From Acidobacteriota bacterium (GTDB lineage Bacteria > Acidobacteriota > Vicinamibacteria > Vicinamibacterales > UBA8438): a DNA stretch of 64,000 nt. Shown piece by piece: positions 27,104 through 36,100 of this stretch (position 1 is its first letter; the number at the start of each line of letters is the position of its first letter). Under the pieces are notes generated by a model that saw only the letters and a program-made list of their open reading frames with translations, had not been told where the DNA came from and ran no database searches. Where the stretch lies: NCBI GenBank assembly GCA_009861545.1, contig VXME01000061.1:1-64000 (forward strand), in the 5' to 3' direction. Both the position numbers and the translations under genes were made by a program.

Positions 27104-27456
27104 CCAGAGTCCTGCACAAGAAAGCTGCCGACGAGGGCTGGGTGCGGCTGGAGCTGGTCGAGCAGCTCGGGAACGTGGGCAGCGAGGTGGACCGTGCGAT
27201 CAAGGCTCACCAGACCGGCCGGGCCGCTCGGTTCGAAGGCGCTCTCGACCGGGCACTGGAACTGTTCGATCTGACCGCGGCCGACCCCCGCTGGCGGGGC
27301 CACCGTTGCCAGGAAATCCTGCGGGCACGCGAGGAGTTCTGCCGCCTGTTCTTCGACCCCGACGTACGGCCGGATTCGGCCAGTGGGCTCAGCCGCTATT
27401 TTCTCGGTTTCGCGTGGGCCGCCCGGGCCATGCACCATCGCCGCGAGTCCAACTGA
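27100..27456 (+). CDS. Small helical protein, partner of DUF5674
   Basis: 118 residues from GTG 27100, which overlaps the DUF5674 stop (GTGA), so the pair is translationally coupled. The protein is predicted mostly helical: RLELVEQLGNVGSEVDRAIKAH, ALDRALELFDLTAAD, RCQEILRAREEFCRLFFDPD and SRYFLGFAWAARAM form four amphipathic helices, reminiscent in plan of small HEPN or MazG-like bundles. I know of no assigned function. Similar sequences seem to accompany DUF5674, but I cannot verify this here. Confidence 0.65.
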   Translation: MTRVLHKKAADEGWVRLELVEQLGNVGSEVDRAIKAHQTGRAARFEGALDRALELFDLTAADPRWRGHRCQEILRAREEFCRLFFDPDVRPDSASGLSRYFLGFAWAARAMHHRRESN

Positions 27457-27524
27457 TCGCTCGAACTCCGATTCCTTCCTGGCGCCCGCGTGTTCTCGCT
27501 CTCGATTCCTTGCCAGCGCGCTCG

Positions 27525-27536
27525 ATGGCCGGCTGA
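27525..27536. repeat. 12-bp direct repeat, right copy
   Basis: Second copy of ATGGCCGGCTGA, 5 nt before the DUF1592 stop codon. See the left copy at 26533-26544. Confidence 0.5.
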
Positions 27537-27540
27537 ACGG

Positions 27541-30069
27541 TCAGTTCGTGCGGTCCTGCGCCGTCCGCATCCGGAACGGGGTGCTCTCGACGACGCCCCG
27601 CACCAGTGCCGCGAAGCGGTAGTCGTCGTCCTCCGCGTCGCGCATGATCTGCCGTACGGTGGGCATGTCGGTGGCTTCGAGGCCGCGGCCGAGGGCGTAC
27701 GTCAGCAGCCTGTCCACCGCCGTCGTCAGGAAGTCGTCGGCGTGGCTCAGCAGCAGGGCGCGGAGCTCGGCCGGACCGTCGAACGTGGTGCCGTCGGGGA
27801 ACGCCGCCGACGCGTCGATGGGCAGCCCCGAGGCGTAGATGTCGCGCCACTCGCCGATGGCGTCGAAGTTCTCGAGCGCGAAGCCCAACTGGTCCATCTG
27901 GGCGTGGCAGGCCGCGCAGACCGGGTTGGCGCGGTGCAGCGCCATCTGCTCGCGCATCGGAAGCACCTTGCGCGGGTCGCGCTCCTCGACGAGGTCGGGC
28001 ACGTCGGGCGGCGGCGGGGGCGGCGGCGTGCCCAGGAGGTTCTCCATGATCCACTTGCCGCGGATGACCGGCGACGTGCGGTTCGAGCGCGACGTGCCGG
28101 TGAGGATCGAGCCCTGCCCGAGCAACCCGCGGCGCACGCTGTCGGGCGGCAGGGCCACGCGCCGGAAGCGCTCGCCGTGAACACCCGGAATGCCGTAGTG
28201 TCGGGCGAGCCGCTCGTTGAGGAACGTGTAGTCGGCGTCGAGCAGGTCGAGCACGCTGCGGTTCTCGCGGATGATGCTCTCGAAGAACAGCTCGGTCTCC
28301 TGCTCGAAGGCCTGCCGCAGGTTGTCGTCGAAGTGGAACAGCAGCTCCGGGCTCGGCTGGAACCCCGCCACGTTGCGGATGTGCAGCCACTGGCCGGCGA
28401 AGTTGTCGACCAGAGCTTGCGAGCGCGGGTCGGCCAGCATCCTCTGCACCTGCCCCTGCAGCACGTCCGGGTCGCGCAGCTTCCCCGTGACGGCCAGATC
28501 CAGCAGCTCGTCGTCCGGGATGCTGCTCCAGAGGAAGAACGAGAGGCGCGAGGCCAGCTCCAGGTCGGATATGGGGTAGGGCGTACCGGGCTCGACGGAG
28601 GCCGGCTGGTCCTCGAAACGGAACAGGAAGCGCGGGCTGACCAGGATGCCGCGCACGGCCAACTCGATACCCGCCTCGAAGCCGCCCCGTGCCGCCCCGT
28701 CGCGGTACAGGCCGAGCGGGATCCGGAGGTCGGCGTCGGTCACCGGGCGCCGCCAGGCGCGCCGCGCCAGCGTCGAGATCACGGTGCGCGCGCAGGGCTC
28801 CTCCTCGGCCGCGGCAGCCGGCGTGCAGACGAGCAGCCTGCGGCGGCTGGGCGAGTCTCCTACGGTGGCGGTGTCGGGAAGCGGCCCGGTGACCGCCACG
28901 CTGGAGACGACCGGCTCGCCGTTCGGGGCCCGGTACGGGTCCCGGCGCAGGTCCGGATCGAACAGGTCCTCGACGTAGGCGGAGGTCTTGGCGGTGAAGT
29001 ACACCCGCACGAGGCGCGAGCCGGCGGACACCGGCGCCTCGAATCGCATGCTCTCCAGGATCAACCGGTTGCGCTCGTTGCCGCGCACGCCCGGCGGGCG
29101 CTGCACGATGCCGGTCCAGACCCGTTCGCCGTCGATGCTCACGTGGAGCTCGTGCGGCTCGCCGGTTACTCCTTCGAAACCGCCGGCGACGCCGCTCTCC
29201 TTCGGCCGCATCTGGAACTCGTATTCGCCGTCGGCGGGGAAGTAGTAGCGGAAGGCGGTGCCGCCGCGCGATCCGAACGGCAGCGCGTCGCTGATGCGCG
29301 TGCCCTGATCGCGGTCGGTCGGGACGAAGAAGGTCTCCGGCGCGGGCATCCCCCGCGGCCGGCCGAGCGCCGTCTCCGCGATCCGTGCGGCGGCGCCCAG
29401 GTAGCGCTCGGTGAGTGCCGACGACAGGGTCAGCGCATCGGCGTTGTTGTCGAAGCCGTACGCCGCGTTGTCGGCGGGCAGCAGCGCCGCATCGATGTCG
29501 ACCGCGAGCAGGTCGCGGATGGCATTGCGGTACTCCGTGCGGTTCAGGCGATGCAGGGTGGGCCGGCCGGGGTCGGGGCGGTCCAGCGCGGCGCGGTCCA
29601 GCGCGGTCTCCAGCCACGCCACCACGGTGTCGTAGGTCGCCGCGTCCGGGCGCGGCCGTCCGGCCGGGGGCATCGCGCCGGTCCGGAGCTTGCGGATAAC
29701 CGCTTCCCATACCTCCGGGTGCTCGCCCGCCCGGGTCATGTCGAGGACGTCGAGAGCGAGTCCGGCCGTCAGCGTGCGCTGGTTGTGGCAGGCGAAGCAG
29801 TAGCGCTGCAGGACGGCGCGGGGAGCCGGCTCGCCCGCCGTCGTGACGGTAGCTGAAGCTGGCCGGCGTCCGGCGCTCGGCGCCTGCCGCGCCTCGGCGG
29901 CCGGCGTCTGCGCCCCGGTGCTCCGTTCCGCAACGCTCCGGGACTGCGGCGCCGCGTGCAACGGGACGTCGTAGGCGATGGCGGCGAGACCGCCTGCCAG
30001 GCCCAGCACGAGCACCGGAGACAGTTGCCGGAGTCGACGCGTCGCCGCCGCCGCGTTCAGGCCCGTCAT
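27541..30069 (-). CDS. DUF1592-type secreted cytochrome protein (DUF1587/1592/1588/1585; locus 1)
   Basis: 842 residues from ATG 30069, which overlaps the ankyrin stop (ATGA). A hydrophobic leader (residues 17-40) exports it. A heme c site CFACH (Cys91, Cys94, His95) opens a PSCyt1-like domain, followed by the multi-domain arrangement of this family. PTLHRLNRTEYRNAIRDLL marks DUF1587; SRLSFFLWSSIPDDELL marks DUF1592; GLLGQGSILTGTSRSNRTSPV marks DUF1588; and a second CxxCH (CAACH in NPVCAACHAQMD) with LLTYALGRGLEATD marks DUF1585. The reaction is unknown; it probably handles electrons in the periplasm. Its usual DUF1552 partner is displaced by the inserted block. Confidence 0.9.
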   Translation of the reverse strand: MTGLNAAAATRRLRQLSPVLVLGLAGGLAAIAYDVPLHAAPQSRSVAERSTGAQTPAAEARQAPSAGRRPASATVTTAGEPAPRAVLQRYCFACHNQRTLTAGLALDVLDMTRAGEHPEVWEAVIRKLRTGAMPPAGRPRPDAATYDTVVAWLETALDRAALDRPDPGRPTLHRLNRTEYRNAIRDLLAVDIDAALLPADNAAYGFDNNADALTLSSALTERYLGAAARIAETALGRPRGMPAPETFFVPTDRDQGTRISDALPFGSRGGTAFRYYFPADGEYEFQMRPKESGVAGGFEGVTGEPHELHVSIDGERVWTGIVQRPPGVRGNERNRLILESMRFEAPVSAGSRLVRVYFTAKTSAYVEDLFDPDLRRDPYRAPNGEPVVSSVAVTGPLPDTATVGDSPSRRRLLVCTPAAAAEEEPCARTVISTLARRAWRRPVTDADLRIPLGLYRDGAARGGFEAGIELAVRGILVSPRFLFRFEDQPASVEPGTPYPISDLELASRLSFFLWSSIPDDELLDLAVTGKLRDPDVLQGQVQRMLADPRSQALVDNFAGQWLHIRNVAGFQPSPELLFHFDDNLRQAFEQETELFFESIIRENRSVLDLLDADYTFLNERLARHYGIPGVHGERFRRVALPPDSVRRGLLGQGSILTGTSRSNRTSPVIRGKWIMENLLGTPPPPPPPDVPDLVEERDPRKVLPMREQMALHRANPVCAACHAQMDQLGFALENFDAIGEWRDIYASGLPIDASAAFPDGTTFDGPAELRALLLSHADDFLTTAVDRLLTYALGRGLEATDMPTVRQIMRDAEDDDYRFAALVRGVVESTPFRMRTAQDRTN

Positions 30070-31652
30070 CGCTTCAGCAACTCCTCCGGTATGGCGGCCG
30101 CGCAGGGCGCCGGACACTCGATCTCACTGGCGCCGAGCTCCCGCAGCAGCACCGCGGTGTGGGGATGCGCGGCGAACGAGTTGCCGTACTCCACCCCGTC
30201 CGCGACCTGCAACGGCGTGCGGCCGTCCAGGGCCACCACGTCCAGCTCGGCCCCCTTGTCGAACAGGTACTGCACCACGCTGTTCGCGCCCCTGTACGCC
30301 GCCGCGTGCATCGCCGTCTCGCCGACGTCGTTGACGTCGTTGACGTCGGCGCCCAGCTCCTCGACGAGGAGTTGCACGGCTTCCAGCACCTGCGCCTCGC
30401 TGGCGCGGTCCTGGTTCGACGCCCAGGAAATGCCTGCCGCCGCCATCAGCGGCGTGATGTCGTCCTCGGTGTTGATGGTCGGGTCGGCGCCGTACTCCAG
30501 CAGCAGGCGCAGCACCTCGACGTCGGCGGACTTGGCGGCCAGCATGAACGCCGTGGCGCCGGTCATGTGCCGGCGGTACCGCGCCCCCGACCAGCGCGGT
30601 TCCTCCATCGAGTTGCGGCCGTTGACGTCCGCCCCGTAGGCCAGCAGCGAGCGCAGGACGCGCAGCCGGTCCAGGTTCACCACGATGAACTGGTCGCTGA
30701 TGTGCCAGTTCGCCACGTGCACCGCCGCCTGCAGCGGCCGGCCGAAGATGTTGCCGCGGACGATGCCCTCGGACTCGCGCTCGCTGTACCCGAGCTTGCG
30801 GATCACCAGCGGCATTGCTTCGGCACGCATGCCCTGCACGGTCAGCCGCGTGGAGCCGCCCTCGGCGTTGGGGTCGGCGCCCGCCGCGAGCAACAGGTCC
30901 ACGAGGTTCTCGTGCCCGTTCACCACCGCCACGAGCAGGGGAGTGGCGCCGTCGGGACGCGACTCGTTCACGTCGGCCCCCGCCGCGAGCAGGGCGCGGA
31001 CCGCGCCGATGCTGCCCTTGCGAACGGCGAACAGGAGCGGCGTCGCACCGCTGTTGGAGCGCGCGCGGATGTCGGCGCCGAGGGCAATCAGGGTCTCGAC
31101 GACCGGGACGTGGGCCTCTGCCCCCGCCCACATGAGGGCCGTCTGGCCGTTCCAGGTCTCCCGCGCGTTCACGTCGGCGCCGGTGTCCGCCAGCACCTGC
31201 ACGGCATCGACCTGTCCGGCCCGCGCCGCGAGCATGAGCGGCGTCTCGCCGGCGTTCACCGCCTGCCGGGGATCGTTCGGGTCGACCCCGGCGGCCAGCA
31301 ACTGCGCGATGACTTCCGCGTTGCCGTTGCGCGCGGCGAGGGCCAGTGGCGTCACGCCGAAGTCGTTCGCCGCCTGGACGTCGGCCCCGGCGCGAATCAG
31401 TGCCGCGGTCGTCTCGGGATCGTTCCGGTACGCCGCCCAGTGCAGGGCTGTCGCACCGTCACCCTGCGTCGCGTTGACGTCCGCGTCCTGCGCGAGGAGC
31501 GACCGCACGGTCGGCGTCTCGCCGCGTTGCACGGCGTCGGCGAGCAGGGCCTCCTGGGCCGCGGCACGGGGAGCCTGAAGGGCGACCCCGAGACCGACAG
31601 CAAGAAGCGAAGGCGCCAGCCGTCGGACGAGCGAGATTTCTGCCCGCATCAT
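30066..31652 (-). CDS. Secreted ankyrin-repeat protein (1)
   Basis: 528 residues with a signal peptide (residues 8-33, ending RAAAQ). The whole mature chain is ankyrin repeats, about twelve units of the DGATALHWAAYRNDPETTAALIRAGADV type, with a less regular insert around residues 270-330 (ESEGIVRGNIFGRPLQ). It is first in an operon with the DUF1592 gene, coupled by ATGA. Ankyrin repeats bind proteins; in the periplasm it may act as scaffold or inhibitor for its DUF1592 neighbour. A TAGTAT -10-like box lies about 24 nt before the start. Confidence 0.9.
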   Translation of the reverse strand: MMRAEISLVRRLAPSLLAVGLGVALQAPRAAAQEALLADAVQRGETPTVRSLLAQDADVNATQGDGATALHWAAYRNDPETTAALIRAGADVQAANDFGVTPLALAARNGNAEVIAQLLAAGVDPNDPRQAVNAGETPLMLAARAGQVDAVQVLADTGADVNARETWNGQTALMWAGAEAHVPVVETLIALGADIRARSNSGATPLLFAVRKGSIGAVRALLAAGADVNESRPDGATPLLVAVVNGHENLVDLLLAAGADPNAEGGSTRLTVQGMRAEAMPLVIRKLGYSERESEGIVRGNIFGRPLQAAVHVANWHISDQFIVVNLDRLRVLRSLLAYGADVNGRNSMEEPRWSGARYRRHMTGATAFMLAAKSADVEVLRLLLEYGADPTINTEDDITPLMAAAGISWASNQDRASEAQVLEAVQLLVEELGADVNDVNDVGETAMHAAAYRGANSVVQYLFDKGAELDVVALDGRTPLQVADGVEYGNSFAAHPHTAVLLRELGASEIECPAPCAAAIPEELLKR

Positions 31653-31792
31653 GCTTGTCCCTGATGGTCGCCCATACTACTACGCGCGGCCCGCTTCCGG
31701 CATCGCGATTGCACCCAATCGGTGCTACGATGCGGCTGGCCAGCCGTGCGGCTTCCGGCCGGCCGCCGTCGTTCCTGAAGGGAGGGGCGGCC

Positions 31793-32383
31793 ATGCTCGT
31801 GAAGCAGATGGAGCAGCGTTTCGACAACGTCGAGGGTCGGGTCGACAGGATCGAGCAGATTCTGCCAACCCTGGTAACGAAGGGCGACCTGCAGGCGGCA
31901 GTCGAGCCGCTGGCGACGAAAGCGGAGCTGCGGGCGGCCATCGATGCCGCAGTCGAGCCGCTGGCGACGAAGGCGGAGCTGCGGGTGGCCATCGATGCCG
32001 CAGTCGAGCCGCTGGCGACGAAGGCGGAGCTGCGGGCGGCCATCGATGCCGCGGTCGAGCCGCTGGCGACGAAGGCGGAGTTGCGGGCGGCCATCGATGC
32101 TGCGGTCGAGCCGCTGGCGACGAAGGCGGAGTTGCGGGCGGCCATCGATGCTGCAGTCGAGCCGCTGGCGACGAAGGCGGAGTTGCGGGCGGCCATCGAT
32201 GCCGCAGTCGAGCCGCTGGCGACGAAGGTGGAACTCCGGGATCTGCGGACGGGAGTCCTGGCGCGCGTCACGGAGTCGGAGGAGCGCATTCGAACCCACT
32301 TCGACGTGGTCACGGAGAGCCTGCGGGACGACATCAAGCTGATCGCCACCGCATTTGAATCGCTCGCCCGGCGTGATCCGTAG
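31793..32383 (+). CDS. Coiled-coil protein with 17-residue tandem repeats
   Basis: 196 residues from ATG 31793, preceded by GGGAGGGG. The N-terminus MLVKQMEQRFDNVEGRVDRI is a coiled coil. Residues 36-149 are six and a half copies of AVEPLATKAELRAAIDA, and the C-terminus (RVTESEERIRTHFDVVTE, then SLRDDIKLIATAFESL) is again a coiled coil. No membrane segment or signal is visible, so cytoplasmic. Similar coiled-coil proteins with N-terminal membrane helices occur at 38873 and 55094. Function unknown; it could be a structural rod or an oligomerisation scaffold. It is divergent from the ankyrin operon. Confidence 0.75.
   Translation: MLVKQMEQRFDNVEGRVDRIEQILPTLVTKGDLQAAVEPLATKAELRAAIDAAVEPLATKAELRVAIDAAVEPLATKAELRAAIDAAVEPLATKAELRAAIDAAVEPLATKAELRAAIDAAVEPLATKAELRAAIDAAVEPLATKVELRDLRTGVLARVTESEERIRTHFDVVTESLRDDIKLIATAFESLARRDP
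31898..32239 (+). repeat. 51-bp in-frame tandem repeat array
   Basis: Six complete 51-bp units start at 31898 and a partial seventh starts at 32204. Each encodes 17 residues. Units differ by only a few bases (for example one Ala to Val change in unit 2), so they arose recently by slippage or unequal exchange. There are no spacers, so this is not a CRISPR array. Confidence 0.95.
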
Positions 32384-32436
32384 CCGGCTGGAGAGGCCGC
32401 TGTCGGAGGACGACCGGCACCGCGGATTTCCGTCCG

Positions 32437-32559
32437 GCCGGGGTCCACGCGACCGTGCCGCCGCGCGATGCGATCCACGCTGCCGTCATGCTCCGCACGG
32501 AGGTGCGGACGATCGTCAGCTACGATCGGCACTTCGATGAACGCCCCGGCATAAGTTCG
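32437..32559 (+). pseudogene. C-terminal remnant of a VapC-like PIN toxin
   Basis: The frame containing GTG 32455 reads HATVPPRDAIHAAVMLR, then TIVSYDRHFDERPGI. This is the usual end of PIN-domain toxins (LSxRDAxHAAVMxxxGxxxIxSxDxxFDxxPG), with the two acidic residues of the last active-site cluster present in SYDRHFD. The N-terminal ~100 residues are missing, so it cannot be active. The frame has no stop and runs on in phase into the exonuclease III gene. Confidence 0.7.
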
Positions 32560-32595
32560 CGTCACGCCCGGCGACGCGCCGATCCAGGTCACGTC

Positions 32596-33369
32596 ATGAC
32601 GATCGCCACGTGGAACGTCAACGGATTGCGGGCCCGGCTGGATTTCGTGCGGCACTGGCTGGATGCGCGCCGGCCCGACCTGGTCGGCATCCAGGAATTG
32701 AAGCTGACGGACGACGAGTTCCCGCGGCAGGCGTTCGAGGACGCCGGCTACCGCGCCGAGCCATACGGCCAGAAGGCGTGGAACGGTGTGGCGATCCTGT
32801 CGCGCGAACCGGTCCGCGTCGTGTGTCGCGGGTTGCCGGGGCAGGAGGAACTGGGCGCGCGGCTCCTCACCGCCCAGGCCGGCGACCTGTCCTTCACGAC
32901 CGTCTACTGCCCGAACGGCAAGTCGGTCGACCACGCCGACTACCCCCGCAAGCTGGCCTGGTTCGAGAGTCTGCGGCGCCACTTCGGCGAGCAACACGAT
33001 CCGCGGCGGCCGACCGTGCTGTGCGGCGACTTCAACGTCGTGCCGGCCGCGATCGACAGTTGGGACGAGGCGGCGCTTCACGGGAGCATCCATCACACCG
33101 ACGCCGAGCGGGCGCGCGTCCGCGGACTGCTCGACTGGGGGTTCACCGACCTGTTTCGCCATCACCTGCCGGATACGCGGGCGTTCTCCTGGTGGGACTA
33201 CCGCGGCGGCGCCTTCCACCGCAACCTCGGCCTGCGCATCGACGTGCTGCTGGGCACGGCGGGCGTGGTGTCCCGCCTGCGGCGGGTCGAGATCGACCGC
33301 GACTACCGCAAGAAGAAGGACGGGCTGATCGCATCCGATCACGCCCCGGTCATCGCCGAGCTGGCGTGA
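32596..33369 (+). CDS. xthA: Exodeoxyribonuclease III
   Basis: 257 residues from ATG 32596, where the family fold begins at once (MTIATWNVNGLRARLDF). It removes nucleotides 3' to 5' and incises abasic sites in base excision repair. The magnesium ligand Glu is in GIQELKLT, the catalytic Asp-Asn pair in CGDFNVVP, and the His of the active site in ASDHAPVIAEL. Length matches the family. The PIN remnant upstream is in phase but is not expected to be part of the protein. The helicase gene starts 60 nt downstream. Confidence 0.95.
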   Translation: MTIATWNVNGLRARLDFVRHWLDARRPDLVGIQELKLTDDEFPRQAFEDAGYRAEPYGQKAWNGVAILSREPVRVVCRGLPGQEELGARLLTAQAGDLSFTTVYCPNGKSVDHADYPRKLAWFESLRRHFGEQHDPRRPTVLCGDFNVVPAAIDSWDEAALHGSIHHTDAERARVRGLLDWGFTDLFRHHLPDTRAFSWWDYRGGAFHRNLGLRIDVLLGTAGVVSRLRRVEIDRDYRKKKDGLIASDHAPVIAELA

Positions 33370-33429
33370 GTGTGCGCGCGGCGCCGGCGCGCTGGCGGCA
33401 ACGGACGCCGACGCGCGACAATCTCCGGC

Positions 33430-35976
33430 ATGGCCGCACCCCTGTTCGACCTGCTGCCGGCCGGCGAGGCGTCCAGCGACGATCTGCTGGACCGCTTTCT
33501 CGACTACGTCGACCGGTTGGGCCTGACGCTGTATCCCGCCCAGGAGGAGGCGATCCTGGCGCTCCTCGAGGATCGGCACGTCATCCTGAACACCCCGACC
33601 GGCTCGGGCAAGTCGCTGGCCGCGTTCGCGCTGCACTTCGCGTCGCTCGCCCGCGGTCGGCGCTCGGTCTACACGTGTCCCATCAAGGCGCTGGTCAACG
33701 AGAAGTGGATGGCGCTGTGTCGCGAGTTCGGCCCCGACAACGTGGGCCTGGCCACCGGCGACGCCACCGTCAACCGCGACGCCCCGCTGCTGTGCTGCAC
33801 GGCCGAGATCCTGGCCAACATGGCGCTGCGCGAAGGAGAGCACGCGCCGGTGGACGACGTGGTGATGGACGAGTTCCACTGGTACGCCGACCGGGACCGC
33901 GGCGTGGCCTGGCAGGCGCCGCTGCTGACCTTGCCGCAGACGCGTTTCCTGCTGATGTCGGCGACGCTGGGCGACGTGACGTTTTTCGAGCAGGAGCTCA
34001 CCCGGCGCACCGGCCGGGAGACGGTGACCGTCACGTCGAGCGAGCGGCCGGTGCCGCTGGAGTACGCCTACTCCGAGGACCCGCTCGCCCACGCCGTGGA
34101 ACGGTTGGTGGAGGCGGACCGCGTCCCGGTCTACGTCGTCCACTTCACCCAGAAGGACGCCGCGGCGAGCGCCCAGAGCTTCACCAGCCTGCAGATAGCG
34201 ACGCGTCCCGAGAAGCAGGCGCTGGGCGCCGCCATCGCGGACGTGCGCTTCTCGACGCCCTACGGTCCCCGCGTCCGCACCTGGTTGAAGCACGGCATCG
34301 GTATCCACCACGCGGGCCTGCTGCCGCGCTACCGCGTGCTCGCCGAGCAGCTCGCCCAGCGGGGCCTGCTGAAGGTCATCTGCGGCACCGACACGCTGGG
34401 GGTCGGCGTCAACGTTCCCATCCGCACCGTGCTTTTCAGCCGCCTGTCGAAGTACGACGGCGAGAAGACGGCGGTGCTCTCGGCCCGCGACTTCCACCAG
34501 ATCGCGGGCCGCGCCGGGCGCAAGGGCTTCGACGAGCGCGGCTACGTGGTGGCGCAGGCCCCCGAGCACGTCATCGAGAACCGGCGGCTGGCCGCGAAGG
34601 CGAAGGCCGGGAAGAAGGTCGTCCGCCGCCAGCCGCCGCGCAACTTCGCTCCCTGGGACCGGGCCACGTTCGAGCGGCTCGTCCGCGCCCGACCGGAACG
34701 GCTCAAGTCACGCTTCGCCGTCTCGCACGGGATGCTGCTCAACGTGCTGTCGCGCCGCGGCGACGGCTGCCTCGCGATGCGGCGGCTCGTACGCGACAGC
34801 CACGAATCCGACGCCGCGAAGCGTGCGCACCGGCGCCGCGGCTGGCAGCTCTTCCGGTCGCTGGTGGCGCGCGGGGTCGTCGAGATCGTGCCGCGCACGC
34901 CCGACGGTTCACGGGTGCGGGTGAACGTCGACCTGCAGGACGACTTCTCGATGGACCAGGCGCTGTCGCTCTATCTCATCGAGGCGATCCCGTTGCTCGA
35001 TCCCGACGTCGAGTCCCACGGGCTCGATCTGCTCACCCTGGTCGAGAGCATCCTGGAGAACCCGGACGCCATCCTGCGCCGGCAGCTCGACAAGCTGAAG
35101 GGCGAGGCGGTGGCCGAGATGAAGGCGGAGGGCCTCGACTACGAGGAGCGCATGGAAGAGCTGGAGAAGCTCGAGCATCCCAAGCCGCTCGCCGACTTCG
35201 TCTACGAGACCTTCAACGACTTCGCCGACCGGCACCCGTGGGTCGGCGAGGAGAACGTGCGGCCCAAATCCATTGCGCGGGAGATGTTCGAGACCTTCCT
35301 CTCGTTCTCCGACTACGTCCGCGAGTACGGCCTCGAACGGATGGAGGGGTTGCTGCTGCGGCACCTCTCCAGCGTCTACAAGGTGCTCCGGCAGACCGTG
35401 CCGGACGGGACGAAGACCGACGAGGTCGTGGAGATGGAGCTGTATCTGCGGGACCTGGTGCGCCGGGTGGATTCGAGTCTGCTCGAGGAATGGGAGCGGA
35501 TGCGCGATCCCGACTTCCAGTCGGTGCCCACGGACGAGTCCGAACCGGCCGTCCCCGGCCGTGACGAGCCGGCCGACGTCACGCGCGACGAGCGCGCCTT
35601 CACCGCCGCGATCCGTACGCGGGTGTTCGCCCTGTTGCGCGCCTGGTCGATCGGCGACGACGCGGCGGCGCTGGAGATACTCGATTCGGAGAACGACCGG
35701 GACGGGCGTTCCTGGACCGCCGAGCGGCTGGCGGGGGCGCGGGAAGCGTTCACGGCTGAGAACGGCGGCCTGCGCCTGGACCCCGAGGGCCGCAACCGCC
35801 GGCACACCTACACGCAGCCCTCCGATGACGGCGCCACGTGGCGGGTCGAACAGATGCTCGTGGACACCGAGGGACACAACGACTGGGTGGCGGAGATCGA
35901 GGTGGACCTGGCCGCCTCGCGCGCCGCCGCCGAGCCGGTCATCCGGTTGCTGCGGTTGGAGAGTCTGACCTCGTAG
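33430..35976 (+). CDS. Ski2-like DEAD/DEAH-box helicase with DUF3516 C-terminus
   Basis: 848 residues from ATG 33430 (a longer in-frame start 20 codons upstream has no homology content). Motif I TPTGSGKS is at residues 58-65, followed by [10 protein letters not shown] (Ia), DEFHWY (II), MSATLGD (III), [22 protein letters not shown] (V) and [10 protein letters not shown] (VI). The Ski2/Brr2-like helicase core ends near residue 400, and the rest matches the DUF3516 type C-terminal part, with helical acidic segments ([16 protein letters not shown]). It probably unwinds structured RNA or DNA. Paired with exonuclease III, a nucleic-acid repair or turnover role is reasonable. Confidence 0.92.
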   Translation: MAAPLFDLLPAGEASSDDLLDRFLDYVDRLGLTLYPAQEEAILALLEDRHVILNTPTGSGKSLAAFALHFASLARGRRSVYTCPIKALVNEKWMALCREFGPDNVGLATGDATVNRDAPLLCCTAEILANMALREGEHAPVDDVVMDEFHWYADRDRGVAWQAPLLTLPQTRFLLMSATLGDVTFFEQELTRRTGRETVTVTSSERPVPLEYAYSEDPLAHAVERLVEADRVPVYVVHFTQKDAAASAQSFTSLQIATRPEKQALGAAIADVRFSTPYGPRVRTWLKHGIGIHHAGLLPRYRVLAEQLAQRGLLKVICGTDTLGVGVNVPIRTVLFSRLSKYDGEKTAVLSARDFHQIAGRAGRKGFDERGYVVAQAPEHVIENRRLAAKAKAGKKVVRRQPPRNFAPWDRATFERLVRARPERLKSRFAVSHGMLLNVLSRRGDGCLAMRRLVRDSHESDAAKRAHRRRGWQLFRSLVARGVVEIVPRTPDGSRVRVNVDLQDDFSMDQALSLYLIEAIPLLDPDVESHGLDLLTLVESILENPDAILRRQLDKLKGEAVAEMKAEGLDYEERMEELEKLEHPKPLADFVYETFNDFADRHPWVGEENVRPKSIAREMFETFLSFSDYVREYGLERMEGLLLRHLSSVYKVLRQTVPDGTKTDEVVEMELYLRDLVRRVDSSLLEEWERMRDPDFQSVPTDESEPAVPGRDEPADVTRDERAFTAAIRTRVFALLRAWSIGDDAAALEILDSENDRDGRSWTAERLAGAREAFTAENGGLRLDPEGRNRRHTYTQPSDDGATWRVEQMLVDTEGHNDWVAEIEVDLAASRAAAEPVIRLLRLESLTS

Positions 35977-36100
35977 TGGCGCGCCCCGGCGTCGGGATAC
36001 CGCCCGGTCGGGATCCGTGCGCGCCCCGGTTTTGAACGTCGAATGGAATCGATGCGGTGGGTTCGAGTCCGGTGAAGCGCACCGTTAGAATGGAACCATC

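Noticed and set aside
31898-32239. Regular 51-bp repeats, at first sight like a CRISPR array.
   Set aside because: The units are directly adjacent with no spacers and lie in frame inside a protein gene.
36057-36082. GGTTCGAGTCC, resembling the T-loop of a tRNA.
   Set aside because: The flanking bases do not form the five-pair T-stem, and no acceptor, D or anticodon arm can be folded around it.
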